NCBI GenBank assembly: GCA_018417955.1
Contig: JACTVC010000002.1
Span: 1,116,001-1,180,000 of the forward strand
DNA: 64,000 nt
Source of the DNA: Laccaria trichodermophora
Lineage: Eukaryota > Basidiomycota > Agaricomycetes > Agaricales > Hydnangiaceae
Direction: 5' to 3'
Under the pieces are notes generated by a model. That model made no database searches. It worked only from the letters and a program-made list of their open reading frames with translations, and had not been told where the DNA came from. How positions within the stretch are numbered: position 1 is the first letter of the stretch; each line of letters starts with the position of its first letter. Below are positions 11,801 through 23,805 of this stretch, piece by piece. A program made the translations under genes and the position numbers.

Positions 11801-12901
11801 GTGTCACACACCCCAAAATATATTTCTTCACTGAGATGGACTCCAAATATATTTGCTAGCCCACCGAGTGCTCGCCTATCGACTGCTGGCCCGTCAACTG
11901 CTCAGGCGGCAAAGGCATCAATCATCACAGTTGCTGCGGATGAAAAGATCCTACCCAACGCAAAAGATCGCCAGAGGCAATTCTCCGATTTGTTTCTAAA
12001 TCTTCTAAGTAGGTCATTTTTATTCAATGTAACTCGCAGCACTTACTGTCTCACGAACTTTCTAGATAGTTACTTGCCTCAAAAAGAGCTGCGGAAGTTG
12101 GTTCCTTGGACAACATGGCCCAACCTCACCTACCAGTTCCAACTCATTATCACTGGATGGGATTCCACGATGCTCGACATTGGTTTCTGCAGGTCGTTTG
12201 TCTCTACAAAAATCCAGAACAGGCAATGGATGCATTTCTCCCTTCTCGTGATCAAGGGCATTCTCCAAATCAAGAGCTGGAATGCAGGTCAGTTCACATT
12301 GTGCTTCCTCAACATTAATTTGGATGACATGTATTCCTTAGATCAAAAACAGATTGCTGAAGCCAATGCGCGCTTCGGTGAAATCCCGGTCATTCTCAAC
12401 CAGCAGGGTCTCCTGATGGTCTTCGTCAAAGACTCAAATAAGTGGGTCCGTGGCAACTGCCTTATCTCAACTACAGTCAACAAACAGCAACACAATGGTA
12501 TGCCAAGCTCTCTGGCCTTGATCTCGTCCCCTCCTCCTTCAGCAGGGCCATCCAAGAAGCGTTTGCATGACGACACAACGTCCCTTCCCGATGAACGCGA
12601 AGATGCAAGGTCTGTGAGGGAGTACCGCCCTATTCTGAAACACAAGCAAGCGCAAGAGGAGCCTGAAGCAAAGCGCCAACGTCGTGTCTCCTTTGTCGGC
12701 CTTTCTGACAATATGTTCTACAAGAAGTACCGTCAGGCAACTCAGCCGGTTCAGCCAGTTTTGTTCTATAATCCGCTTCGAAATCAGTCAACATCTTCAT
12801 CCTCTCGATCTGATCTGACATTGCAGCAATCTGTGAGTCAATCGGCACAACCAGGCTCTTCCAGGTCTCAAAAACACGTTGGTGCTGGCAAGAAGAACTA
12901 A
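11801..12901 (+). CDS. unknown protein carried by the 4.3-kb element
   Basis: Open for 366 codons with no stop, although real exons may be shorter. Stretches near 12007-12060 look like an intron (GTAGGT...TAG), and between about 12106 and 12318 the +1 frame reads more protein-like (RHWFLQVVCLYKNPEQAMDAF) than the long frame. The true product may therefore use both frames with small introns. The 3' part (12340-12480) has ARFGEIPVILNQQGLLMVFV and NKWVRG. It is followed by a Ser/Pro linker and a basic cluster (KRQRRVSF near 12670), suggesting nuclear location. CpG is frequent here and scarce in the DNA around it. I do not recognise the family. It is not an obvious transposase; it could be a captured host gene or an accessory protein. 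Confidence 0.5.
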   Translation: MSHTPKYISSLRWTPNIFASPPSARLSTAGPSTAQAAKASIITVAADEKILPNAKDRQRQFSDLFLNLLSRSFLFNVTRSTYCLTNFLDSYLPQKELRKLVPWTTWPNLTYQFQLIITGWDSTMLDIGFCRSFVSTKIQNRQWMHFSLLVIKGILQIKSWNAGQFTLCFLNINLDDMYSLDQKQIAEANARFGEIPVILNQQGLLMVFVKDSNKWVRGNCLISTTVNKQQHNGMPSSLALISSPPPSAGPSKKRLHDDTTSLPDEREDARSVREYRPILKHKQAQEEPEAKRQRRVSFVGLSDNMFYKKYRQATQPVQPVLFYNPLRNQSTSSSSRSDLTLQQSVSQSAQPGSSRSQKHVGAGKKN

Positions 12902-13610
12902 CTAACTCTTGCATCGTCGGTCTGTTTCTGCTTCATCAACGTACCTAACGTGCTCTTTTTTAGTATTGTGGCTTGTTTTCAACAACTACATCCTCACATT
13001 GTCATCCGTTTGTACTACATCTCTCATGCTTCATCACTTAGTAGCTAACTTGATCATTTCTAGTGCTGTCACTCCTTTCTACCTGTGTTCATGCTTTCGT
13101 GATTGATATTTGCTTACTATCATATTGTAAGTCTTCTTGATTCAATTGATGATCACGCTTAACTTGGCTGTTCTTAGTAACATCACCCCGTTCTACTGAC
13201 TTACACTCTTGTTGTAAGTCTTTCAATTTTTAATTGGCTTATAATCATCACGTTTAACTTTGCCCTTCTTAGTAATGTCATCCTGCTCTACTGACTTACA
13301 CTCTTGTTATAAGTCTTTCACTTTATCATTAGCATATCTGACATGATTTTTCAAAGTAATGTCATGCACTGCTTTCACTGTCACTATCTGACCATGCTCT
13401 GTCACTCCTTTGCTGAATTCACCTTGCTACTTACATACTTTATTATCATAAGCCTGCTTTGTGGATAGCTGCCTTTCTTTCGTCTTTGCTCATTTGCATT
13501 GCTTGCTATTTATTTGTCTCCCTCATTTGCATTGGACTTTTACACACTTTACATTTGCATTGACTTAGAACTATTACTTACCTTCAAATTTTGTTACAAT
13601 CTGCCATCCT
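12902..13610. other. non-coding part of the 4.3-kb element
   Basis: AT-rich sequence with loosely repeated blocks of the type TGACTTACACTCTTGTTGTAAGTC, in which ACTTACA...TGTAAGT forms a small dyad (near 13130, 13200, 13300). No gene is seen. Confidence 0.45.
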
Positions 13611-13614
13611 AGGA

Positions 13615-14540
13615 TATTGAAATGAGATATATCTTGGATATGTTCAGTGGAGATCATCTGTGAAAATGTCTTGCTTAAAGTCATCCAATCTTAATATTCA
13701 GATTATATTCAGATTATTCACAGCCAGTATATATCCTAATGTACCAGTTACTTTGATATATAATACCATATATACCTTCAAATATATCTAATATAGATCT
13801 TCTGAGATATCTACCAAGCATATATGGACTTTTACATACTTTATGTTTGCATCGACTTAGAGCTATTACTTACCTTCAAGTTTTGTTACAATCTGCCATC
13901 CTAGGATATTGAAATGAGATATATATGTGAAAATGTCTTGCTTAAAGCCATCCAATCTTAATATTCAAAATATATTCAGATCATTCACAGCCAGTATATA
14001 TGCACTGTTACTTGTATATGTACCTTCAAACATATCTAACATGTATATATGTACATCTTCAGATATATCTAGCAAGTATATATGTATACCATTACCTCCT
14101 TCAGATATATCTACCAAGTATATATGCACTGCCATTGGGATATATGCCTTGAAATATATCGCACTGGTATATATATCCTCAAATGTATTTACCACATATA
14201 TATGTACCATTATATTGACCAAGTGTATATTTATGCCCTGAAATATATCTACAGAGGATATATGTACAGTTACTGGAATATATATACCTTTAATCATATT
14301 TAACAAGTATATATTCTGTGATTATGTGCAACTTATTGTGATATATACATGCAAATATATCTATGAAGTATATATGTACAGTTACTAGGAGATATATCTT
14401 ATCTATCTGGATATATTCTGTGATTATATGCAAGGATGATAGTCTCACACAGTATATATATTCATTGCGAGTGGAAATTTACTGTGAAAATATTATTGCA
14501 AATTTATATATTGTGCATATATGTTGAACTGCTCAGGTTG
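13615..14540. repeat. AT-rich degenerate tandem repeats (ATATATCTA words)
   Basis: Many degenerate units built on TATATATG and AAATATATCTA. A longer duplicated block (ATCCTAGGATATTGAAATGAGATATAT, then AAAATGTCTTGCTTAAAG...) starts near 13605 and recurs near 13900. Both strands give small spurious open frames rich in Tyr and Ile. Confidence 0.6.
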
Positions 14541-15010
14541 TAGTCCTCCAACTTGAACTGTTGTGATCTATGATGCTCATTTAATTCCCCAAGTCATAGT
14601 TCAAGATGTATGCTACCTCTATCAATAATTTAACATAACTTACCAGCTGTTCTGATGTGGTTGTAATCCTCCAACTTGAACCGTTGTAATCTACAATGCT
14701 CATTTAATTCCCAAGTCATAGCTTAAGATGTATGCTACATCTATCAATAATTAAACATGACTTACCAGCTGTTCTGATGTGGTTGTAATCCTCCAACTTG
14801 AACCATTGTAATCTACAATGCTCATTTAATTCCCAAGTCATAGCTTAAGATGTATGCTACATCTATCAATAATTAAACACAACTTACCAGCTGTTCTGAT
14901 GTATGCTACCCATCAAGACCAACACTACAACTTACAAGCCAGCTGTTCAGATCTATGATGTTCCTTGCCCAAGTCATACATCAAGATGTATGCTACCATC
15001 TATGAATATA
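14541..15010. repeat. about 115-bp direct repeats, three to four copies
   Basis: Blocks starting near 14540, 14665 and 14785 share TCCTCCAACTTGAAC, then TCATTTAATTCCC, then AGATGTATGCTACATCTATC. A shorter fourth copy is near 14930. No gene. Confidence 0.65.
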
Positions 15011-15039
15011 ACATAACTTATCTGCTGTCCTCTCCAATG

Positions 15040-15440
15040 CTTTAGTGTGAGGAACATCCACCTTCTCTCACCAAATACTCCAACAACAACACCCAGTTTC
15101 CCTCATTATTATATAAAAATTTAGATGGTTGTATTGATATAAGTAAGTAGTATGATGGGTATGCATGCACTGAGGAAAATATTATATCAAACTTTAGATG
15201 GTTGTACTGATATAAGTAATAGTATAATGGGTATGCATGCACTGACAAAAAGATGGTATTAAAGTATAGATGGTTGTACTGATATATGGAGTATGAATGG
15301 TTGTACCAACCAAGTACTCCAACAACCAACTTACCAGCTTCCCTCACCAAGTACTCCAACAACAACACCCAGCTTCCCTAACCAAGTACTCCAACAACAA
15401 CACACAGCTTCCCTCATCAAGTACTCCAACAACAACACCC
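15040..15440. repeat. short tandem repeats, AAGTACTCCAACAACAAC and TAGATGGTTGTA
   Basis: CCAAGTACTCCAACAACAAC with CCCAGCTTCCC is repeated about five times near 15060 and at 15310-15440. Between them TAGATGGTTGTACTGATATA occurs three times. No coding sequence. Confidence 0.6.
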
Positions 15441-15967
15441 AGCTTTCTTCTCCAGTGGTCTCCATTGCTTGAGTGAGAGGAATACTCAGCTTTCATGACA
15501 TATCAGTAAAGAAACCTCTCATACATATGCTACAAACAGTCAAGGAAGGGTGGCTAAAACCCTAAAAAATAATAGGTAAATTACCTAGAATATATGTCCC
15601 CCATCCCAAAAAAAAATCACAAGTTTTTTTAGAAACTGGGACCCCAAACACCCCTAGTGGCTGAAGAAATATATCCTTGGTCAATCCCAGCTGCAAAATA
15701 TATCCTGAGTCCATCCCAGACCAGAAATATATTTCTGCAGTGTGACAGTCACAATTCAGGGTCCAGGCATAAGAAATATATTTGGAGTCCATCTCAGTGA
15801 AGAAATATATTTGGTGTGACATTGGAGGTCAAAATATATTTAGGTAAAAGTGGAGATATACAAGCCCCAGGATATATACAATGTAGATATACATAGTGAC
15901 ATTTAGTCCCATAGTATTCATGGAGTTTGCAAGACTAATAGTCAGTTCTTAGTGGGTGACTGAAGTG

Positions 15968-17130
15968 TTCAGGACATCCAAAAAGCACTGTGAGTGTCCA
16001 CATAAATGTTCTGGAAAAATGCGAAATGCCCAGAACATTAATTAGAATACACATGGGACATCCAAAAAACATCCTGGATGCCCACATAAATGCTCCGAAA
16101 AAAATGCGAAATGCCTGGAACATTAATTGGAATATATGCAGGACATCCAGAAAGTGCATGAACATTGATTCAGGACATCCGAAAAGCACCCTGAATGTCC
16201 ACATAAATGTTCCAGAAAAATGTGAAATGCCTGGAACATTAATTAGAATACACATGGGACATCCAAAAAACATCCTAGATGTCCACATAAATGTTCCGAA
16301 AAAAATGCGAAATGCCCGGAACATTAATTGGAATATATGCAGGACATCCAGAAAGCGCACGAACATTGATTCAGGACATCTGAAAGGCACCCTGAATGTC
16401 CACATAAATGTTCCGGAAAAATGCGAAATGCCAAATGGGACATTTGAGAAACATCCTGGATGTCTGCATAAATGTCCCGAAAAAAATGCAAAATGCCCAG
16501 AATGTTTATTGGAATATATGCAGGACATCCAGAAAGCACACATTCATTCATTCAGGACATCTGAAAAGCACCCTGGATGTCCATATATATGCTCTGGAAA
16601 ACTGTGAAATGCCCAGAACATTAATTAGAATACACCCAGGACATCTGAAAAACATCCTGGATGTCTGCATAAATGTTCCGAAAAAAATCCGAAATGCCCG
16701 GAATGTTAATTGGAATATATGCAGGACATCCAGAAAGCACATGGTCATTTATTCAGGACATCTGAAAAGCACCCTGGATGTTGATATGAATGTTCCGGAA
16801 AAATGCAAAATTCCTCAAACATTAATCAGAATACATATGGGACATCTGAAAAACATCCTGGATGTCTGGATAAATGTCCTGAAAAAAATGCGAAATGCCC
16901 GGAACATTAATTGGACTATACACAGGACATCCAAAAAGCACCTTGGATGTTCCAGAACATGAATTGGAATATATATGGGACATCTGTTAATTGGAATATA
17001 CATGAGACATGCAAAAAGCACACGAACATTGATTCAGGACATCCGAATGGCACACTGGATGTCCATGTAAATGTTCCAAAAAAATGCAAAATGCATGGAA
17101 CACTAATTGGGACATCTGCAAAGCATTCTG
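15968..17130. repeat. GGACATCC satellite, left arm, second part
   Basis: Resumes the array of 10735-11622 in the same orientation after the inserted 4.3-kb element. Units near 200 bp (anchor GGAATATATGCAGGACATCC at about 16130, 16330, 16520, 16710) become more degenerate toward 17100. Confidence 0.75.
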
Positions 17131-17465
17131 CATGTCCACAATTGTCTGAAGTTCCATTGTATAAACTGAATGCCATGGAATGACCTCATCTACAAGTGAA
17201 CATCACCAAGTTTCGCAAAGTGAGAGAACATCAGCATTTTCTGCAAAGTGCATAAGGACCCATATGCTTGATATCTTGGTTATCTCAGTGATTTTATACA
17301 TTGCTTTTGGGTACTAGAAATTGGGGGAATAGCTCATGCACATCCTAGGAAAAGCTCATAGACACTTTATGTTTCTTGACACAGGAAGGTTTTCTGTCCT
17401 AGAATATCATACCCTTCATTTCAAGACCTTCACATTGTCTCAGGAGATTTAACTAGAAACCAGAG
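17131..17465. other. unique spacer between the two satellite arms
   Basis: About 330 bases between the direct and inverted satellite arms of the 9-kb element. No gene, repeat or clear structure is visible. Confidence 0.4.
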
Positions 17466-17469
17466 TCCT

Positions 17470-18990
17470 ATATGGACACCAGGTGTGCTTTTCTGACATC
17501 TTGTGGATATTGAATGTTATTCCCCAGACATTTTGCACTTTTTTCAGGACATCCAGAGTTGTTTTTGAGGTCCAGTGTATTTAAACTATTGCCCAGGAGA
17601 TTTTGCATTCTCCCAGGACATTTATGTTGATACCAGGGTTGCTTTATTAATGTCATATGGATGTTAAAACTAGTGCTCCATAGATTTCACAGTTCTGGGA
17701 CATTTATATGGACACCAGTGTCACTTTTTTGACATCTTGTGGGTAAGAAAAGTCATGCCCCAGACATTTCGCATTGTTCTGGGACATGCGGGGGTGTTAT
17801 TTGGATGTCCTGTGGGCATTCAAATCAATGCTTCGGACATTTCACATTTTCTTCGGACATTTACATGGCTACCGTGGTTGTTTTTCTGATGTCCCATTAT
17901 GCGAGGGCTTTTTGGATGTCCTTTGTATATTGCAACTAATGCTCTGGACATTTCGCATTGTTTTGGGGATATTTATACCACTACCAGGGTTGTTCTTCTG
18001 ATTTTCTGTAGATAATCAAGTTATTCGTCCAGTCATTTCGCATTTTCCCAAAACATTTATACAAGTGCTTTTTGGATGTCCTTTGTATATTGAAACTAAT
18101 GCTCCAGACATTTCACATTTTTTTCAGGACACTTATACCACCGCCAGGGTTGTTCTTCTGGTGTTCCATAGACAATCGGGTTATTGGTCCGGAAATTTCG
18201 CATTTCCCCAAAACATTTATGTGAGTGCTTTTTGGATGTCCTCTGTATATTGAAACTTGACATTTTGCATTTTCCCAAAATTATGCAAGTGCTTTTTGGA
18301 TGTCCTCTGTATATTGAAACTAATGCTCCAGATATTTCGCATTTTTTCAGGACACTTATACCACCACCAGGATTGTTCTTCTGATGTTCCATAGATAATC
18401 AGGTTATTGGTCCAGACATTTTGCATTTTCCCAAAACATTGATGTGAGTGCTTTTTGGATGTCCTCTGTATACTGAAACTGATCCTCCGGACATTTTGCA
18501 TTTTTTTTGGGACACTTATACCACCACCAGGATTGTTCTTCTGGTGTTCCATAGATAATAAAGTTATTGGTCCAGACATTTCGCATTTCCCCAAAACATC
18601 TATGCAAGTGCTTTTTGGATGTCCTTTGTATATTGAAACCAATGCTCCAGACATTTTGCATTTTTTTCAGGACACTTATACCACTACCAGTGTTGTTCTT
18701 CTGACGTTCTGTAGATAATCAAGTTATTGGTCTGGTCATTTCGCATCTCCCCAAAACATTTATACAAGTGCTTTTTGGATGTCCTTTGTATATTGAAACT
18801 AATGCTCTGGACATTTCGCATTTTTTTTGGGACACTTATACCACCACCAGGGTTGTTCTTCTGGTGTTCCGTAGATAATCAAGTTATTGGTCCAGACATT
18901 TCGCATTTCCCCAAAACATTTATGCGAGTGCTTTTTGGATGTCCTCTGTATATTGAAACTAATGCTCCGGACATTTCACATGTTCATGGG
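17470..18990. repeat. GGACATCC satellite, inverted right arm
   Basis: Same family as the left arm but in reverse orientation: GGATGTCC, GACATTTCGCATTTT and CTTATACCACCACCAGG recur. The anchor TGCTTTTTGGATGTCC comes about every 160 bases (18064, 18223, 18288 short unit, 18447, 18607, 18767, 18927). The two arms could pair as a long imperfect hairpin. Confidence 0.75.
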
Positions 18991-20279
18991 ACATATGCCA
19001 TGGGATAGTGTATTTTGGACCTCCCTCTCCTAATTTCACCATCCATTTTTGTCTAAGACATCTGGGGTCATTTGGCCCAATGATAAACATTAGGTGTTTT
19101 TACACCTTTGGGCCAATCTACGGCACCATAGTCTAGTTGCTCATTGGGCCCATTTGGGTAGTCCTATGACCCATTGGACAATTGTCCATGTTGTACTTTT
19201 ATGGTACTATAGGGACACCTATGTCTACTTGTGGCAAATCTCCCAATGAGAACAGCACAATTGTACTGGGAGATAATTAAGAAATTGTTTGCTGCCACAT
19301 CAAAGACTGCCAGAGCAGTGATTACAAAGTCCACAGGAGTATCATGGCTACCATTATGTGCAGCCAGTAGGGCTGTCTTGCACCCAACTTATTTCCCTTT
19401 GGATCCTTTTCATCTCTTCTATGAGAATTGTATAGCCATTATATGGGATATTTGACAATATTCAGCTCAGAGACAGAAACCATCCATTTGCCAGCTAATA
19501 AAGCACAGGAGTTTGGATCTCTTGTAGCAAAGGCTATGGTATCTCTCCCACCTTCTTTCTGTGGCCCAATCCATGATCCTCATTTGAAGCGCCAGAGTCA
19601 ATATAAAGTGTACGAGTGGATGGCACTTCTCCACTGGTACATCATTTGAATTGGAATTGAACTAGGATTCAATTCACCAGTTTTGCAAATTTTTTTGCTT
19701 TTTGCAGAAGCTGTGGAGTTTGCAATGACTATTTCAGAACAAACAGAAAAGGAGCTGGAAGGGCTTTGAAGCCTTATAATCAAATTTCTTACAGGCTTTG
19801 AGAAGCTCTATGTTGATGGAAATCCAGAAAAGATCTCATGCATGCGTTTGTGCATCTTTCAACTGATTCATGTTCCCACCCATATAAAATGGAATGGATC
19901 AATCCGACTAGGATCCCAGGCTACGGTGGAGCGAAGCATTGGTGAGATGGGCCACAAAATCCATTCAAAAAAGGCTCCATTTGCTAATCTGGTGCACAAG
20001 TATACATAGATGACACTATAGTACCATAAAAATACAAATAGGCAATTGTCCCAATAAGTCATAGGGCTACCCCAATGGGCCCAATACACATGGACACTAT
20101 GGATCCATACTTGGGACCAATGGATGTATACAGCATATGGTATTGATGTGCGGCCCAATGCATATTCTGCAAATGTGGTTATTGCCATAATCAATGGAAC
20201 CATAGGTACCCAAATTATAATCTACGGAATGGCCAAATGTTGGGCCACATGCTTGAGAGAGATCACCTGGAGCATTGAC

Positions 20280-23200
20280 TTGCTGAATTGAAGGTCATTG
20301 CCCCAAAAATGCAGCTGGAAAAATGTCTGGATTTGTGATTAGCTTGGTAAAGGTCACTGCTCCGAAAATGTGGCCGAAAAAGCATCCGGATTTGTATTAG
20401 TGCACCAATGTCTGAAATTTCGGATGTAACAGACAACCCCCATGACATACTCCAATGTCCAAAATTTAGAACTTTGAGCACCTCAAAATGCGGCTGAAAA
20501 AACATCCGGATTTGTATTTAACATGCTGAATGTCATTGCCCTGAAAATTTGGCAGAAAAAATGTCCGGATTTGTGATTACCTTGATGAATGTCACTGTTC
20601 TGAAAATGTGGCCAGAAAAAACATCCAGATTTGTATTAGTGCACCAATGTTGACAGACTAGACAACTCCCATAGAAGGCTCTGAAGTCCGAAAATTTGTA
20701 GGTCATTTCTATCTGGATATAATGATCCCCATAGAATGCACCCATGTCCGAAATTTCGGATTTAATTTTGACATAGACAAGACAACCCCCATGGAATGCT
20801 CTAAAGTCTGAGAATTTGTAGGTCATTTCCATCCGGATATAATGATCCACATAGAGTGCACCAATGTCCGAAATTTTGGATGTAATTTTAACAGGGGCCA
20901 GACGACTCCAGTGGAATGCTCCAATATCTGAAATTCAATACTTCAAGTGCCCGAAAATGCAGCCGAAAAAACATCCAGAGTTGTATCAGTGCACCCATGT
21001 CCGAAATTTTGGATGGAAATTTTGACATGGACCAGACAACCCCTGTGGAATGCTCTGAATTCCGAAATTTTTGCAGGTCATTTCCATCTGGGTGTATTAA
21101 TCTCTGTAGACTGCACCAATGTCCGAAATTTAAGATGTAATTTTTAACTGGACCAGACAACCCCCATGGAATACTCCAATGTCCAAAATTTAGTACTTCA
21201 AGTGCCTGAAAATGTGGCCAAAAAAACATCCGGATTTGTATTTAACATGCTGAAGGTCATTGCTCTGAAAATGTGGCCGAAAAAATGTCTGGATTTGTGT
21301 TTAACTTGGTGAAGGTCACTGATCCAAAAATGCGGCTGAAAAAACATCCAGATTTGTATTAGTGCACCAATGTCTGAAATTTTGGTAATTTTGACATAAA
21401 CCAGACAACCACCATGAAATACTTCAATGTCTGAAAATTAGAACTTCAGGCACCTGAAAATGCGGCCGAAAAAATGTCCGGATTTGTATAGTGCACCAAT
21501 GTCCGAAATTTCGGATGTAATTTTGACACAGACCAGACAACCCCATGGAATACTCAAATGTCCAAAATTTAGAACTTCAAGCACCCGAAAATGCGGCCGA
21601 AAAAACATCCGGATTTTTATTTAACATGCTGAAGGTCATTACCCCGAAAATGCAGCCGAAAAAATGTCCGGATTTGTGATTAACTTGGTGAATGTCACTG
21701 CTCCAAAAATGCGGCCGAAGAAACATCCGGATTTGTATTAGTGCACCAATGTCCAAAATTTTGGATGTAATTTTGACACAACCCCTGTGGAATGCTCTGA
21801 AGTCCGAAATTTTGCAGGTCATTTCCATCCAGATGTATTAATCCCCATAGAGTCCACCAATGTCCGAAATTTTGGACATAATTTTGACACGGACCAGACA
21901 TCCCCTGTGGAATGCTCTAAAGTCCGAAATTTTGTAGTCTATTTTCATCTGGACATAAATGTAGTCCGCTTTTTTAACATATAATCCTTCACCATGAATT
22001 ATATAGGTTCATAGGACTATTGTTGAAGGAGCGAAAAGGATGGACCATTTGAAGACGTTGCAGTACCACTTGGTTTTAAGATTTAACTTTGTCATTCTCA
22101 CTCCTTGAACCATATCTCCATGAACATATATATACTTATACATAGTAAACCAATGATATAGCAATTTACCCATCAAAATGAGCCCAAGAACATCGAAATC
22201 GGTTAAGAATTGAGGGAGTTCCATGGGGGTTGTCTGGTCTGTGTCAAAGATTACATCCTGACATTTATGTCCAGATGAAAATAGACTACAAAATTTCGGA
22301 CTTTAGAGCATTCCACAGGGGATGTCTGGTCCGTGTCAAAATTATGTCCAAAATTTCGGACATTGGTGGACTCTATGGGGATTAATACATCTGGATGGAA
22401 ATGACCTGCAAAATTTCGGACTTCAGAGCATTCCACAGGGGTTGTGTCAAAATTACATCCAAAATTTTGGACATTGGTGCACTAATACAAATCCGGATGT
22501 TTCTTCGGCCGCATTTTTGGAGCAGTGACATTCACCAAGTTAATCACAAATCCGGACATTTTTTCGGCTGCATTTTCGGGGTAATGACCTTCAGCATGTT
22601 AAATAAAAATCCGGATGTTTTTTCGGCCGCATTTTCGGGTGCTTGAAGTTCTAAATTTTGGACATTTGAGTATTCCATGGGGTTGTCTGGTCTGTGTCAA
22701 AATTACATCCGAAATTTCGGACATTGGTGCACTATACAAATCCGGACATTTTTTCGGCCGCATTTTCAGGTGCCTGAAGTTCTAATTTTCAGACATTGAA
22801 GTATTTCATGGTGGTTGTCTGGTTTATGTCAAAATTACCAAAATTTCAGACATTGGTGCACTAATACAAATCTGGATGTTTTTTCAGCCGCATTTTTGGA
22901 TCAGTGACCTTCACCAAGTTAAACACAAATCCAGACATTTTTTCGGCCACATTTTCAGGGCAATGACCTTCAGCATGTTAAATACAAATCCGGATGTTTT
23001 TTTGGCCGCATTTTGAGGTGCTCAAAGTTCTAAATTTTGGACATTGGAGTATTTCATGGGGGTTGTCTGTTATATCTGAAATTTCAGACATTGGTGCACT
23101 AATACAAATCCGGATGTTTTTTCGGCCGCATTTTCGGAGCAGTGACCTTCACCAAGTTAATCACAAATCCAGACATTTTTTCGGCCGCATTTTCAGGGCA

Positions 23201-23320
23201 ATGACCTTAAACATGTTAAATACAAATCTGGATGTTTTTTCGGCCACATTTTCGGGCACTTGAAGTATTCCACAGGGGTTGTCTGGTCCAGTTAAAAATT
23301 ACATCCAAAATTTCAAACAT
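20280..23320. repeat. palindromic satellite arms around a 300-bp core
   Basis: The left arm (about 20280-21963) and right arm (about 22260-23320) are inverted copies. Near the centre (about 22111) they are nearly identical: the reverse reading of 21577-21828 gives the same translation as the forward reading of 22395-22646. Units contain GCGGCCGAAAAAACATCCGG, GTGCACCAATGTCC and a perfect dyad TCCGAAATTTCGGA. The core at 21964-22259 is unrelated AT-rich DNA. Confidence 0.75.
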
Positions 23321-23369
23321 TGGTGCAGGCCCTGGAGATTACTGGTACTATTCTCACCTACATTTTTGC

Positions 23370-23805
23370 ATTTCATCCCAGCCTATTCCTGCCGCATTTT
23401 TGCATTTCATCCAGGCCAATTTCTGCCACATTTTTGGATTTAATCCAGAGCTATTTTCACCACCACATCTGCGCATTTTATCCGGACTGCATTTTTGCAT
23501 TTCATCCGGAGCTATTTTTGCCACCACATCTGCACCTTTCATCCAAACCACATTTTTGCATTTCATCTGGGCCTATTTTGGCTGCATTTTTGCATTTCAT
23601 CCGGAGCTATTTCCACTGCCGCATCTGCACATTTCATCTGGACTGCATTTTCGCATTTCATCCAGAGCTATTTTCATATTTTATCCAGACCTATTTCCAC
23701 TGTGTTTTTGCATTTCATCCAGGCCTATTTCAGCCGCATTGTTGCATTTCATCCAGAGCTATTTTCACTGCATTTTCACATTTTATCCGGACCTGCAGGT
23801 AGCAG
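23370..23805. repeat. GCATTTTTGCATTTCATCC tandem repeat
   Basis: About ten units of roughly 45 bases carrying GCATTTCATCC and GAGCTATTTT. The period keeps frames open on both strands (for example 23495-23824), but the products are simple repeats and not credible proteins. Confidence 0.65.

Larger units (their letters stand above)
11631..15967. mobile_element. 4.3-kb hAT-like element carrying an unknown gene
   Basis: Starts CACTTCAGTCACCCACTAAG and ends with its inverse; the terminal inverted repeat is nearly perfect for about 170 bases (to about 11800 and from about 15800). A perfect 8-bp direct repeat TTCAGGAC lies at 11623-11630 and 15968-15975, within the satellite array, so this is the most deeply nested insertion in the window. 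The 8-bp duplication suggests hAT or another 8-bp superfamily. Content: one open gene (11801-12901) and several kilobases of AT-rich tandem repeats. No transposase signature is seen. Confidence 0.75.
10175..19233. mobile_element. 9-kb non-autonomous element with inverted satellite arms
   Basis: The left end begins CAGGGCATTCAGTAG and the right end (reverse strand) begins CACAAGTAGACATAG. Both then share about 60 bases of inverted repeat (GTACCATAAAAGTACAAC..., GGCCCAAT). A 7-bp direct repeat GCAAATC flanks it (10168-10174, 19234-19240), and removal restores the tnp2 frame. Inside are an 18-bp minisatellite, satellite arrays in one orientation on the left (to 17130) and in the opposite orientation on the right (17470-18990), and a later 4.3-kb insertion. 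No transposase of its own is seen. The same end pair occurs in 19995-24175, in reverse orientation. Confidence 0.75.

Noticed and set aside
10735..18990. Regularly spaced repeats that might suggest a CRISPR array
   Set aside because: Units are long (160-200 bp), degenerate and without unique spacers of constant size; the organism is a eukaryote and there are no cas genes.
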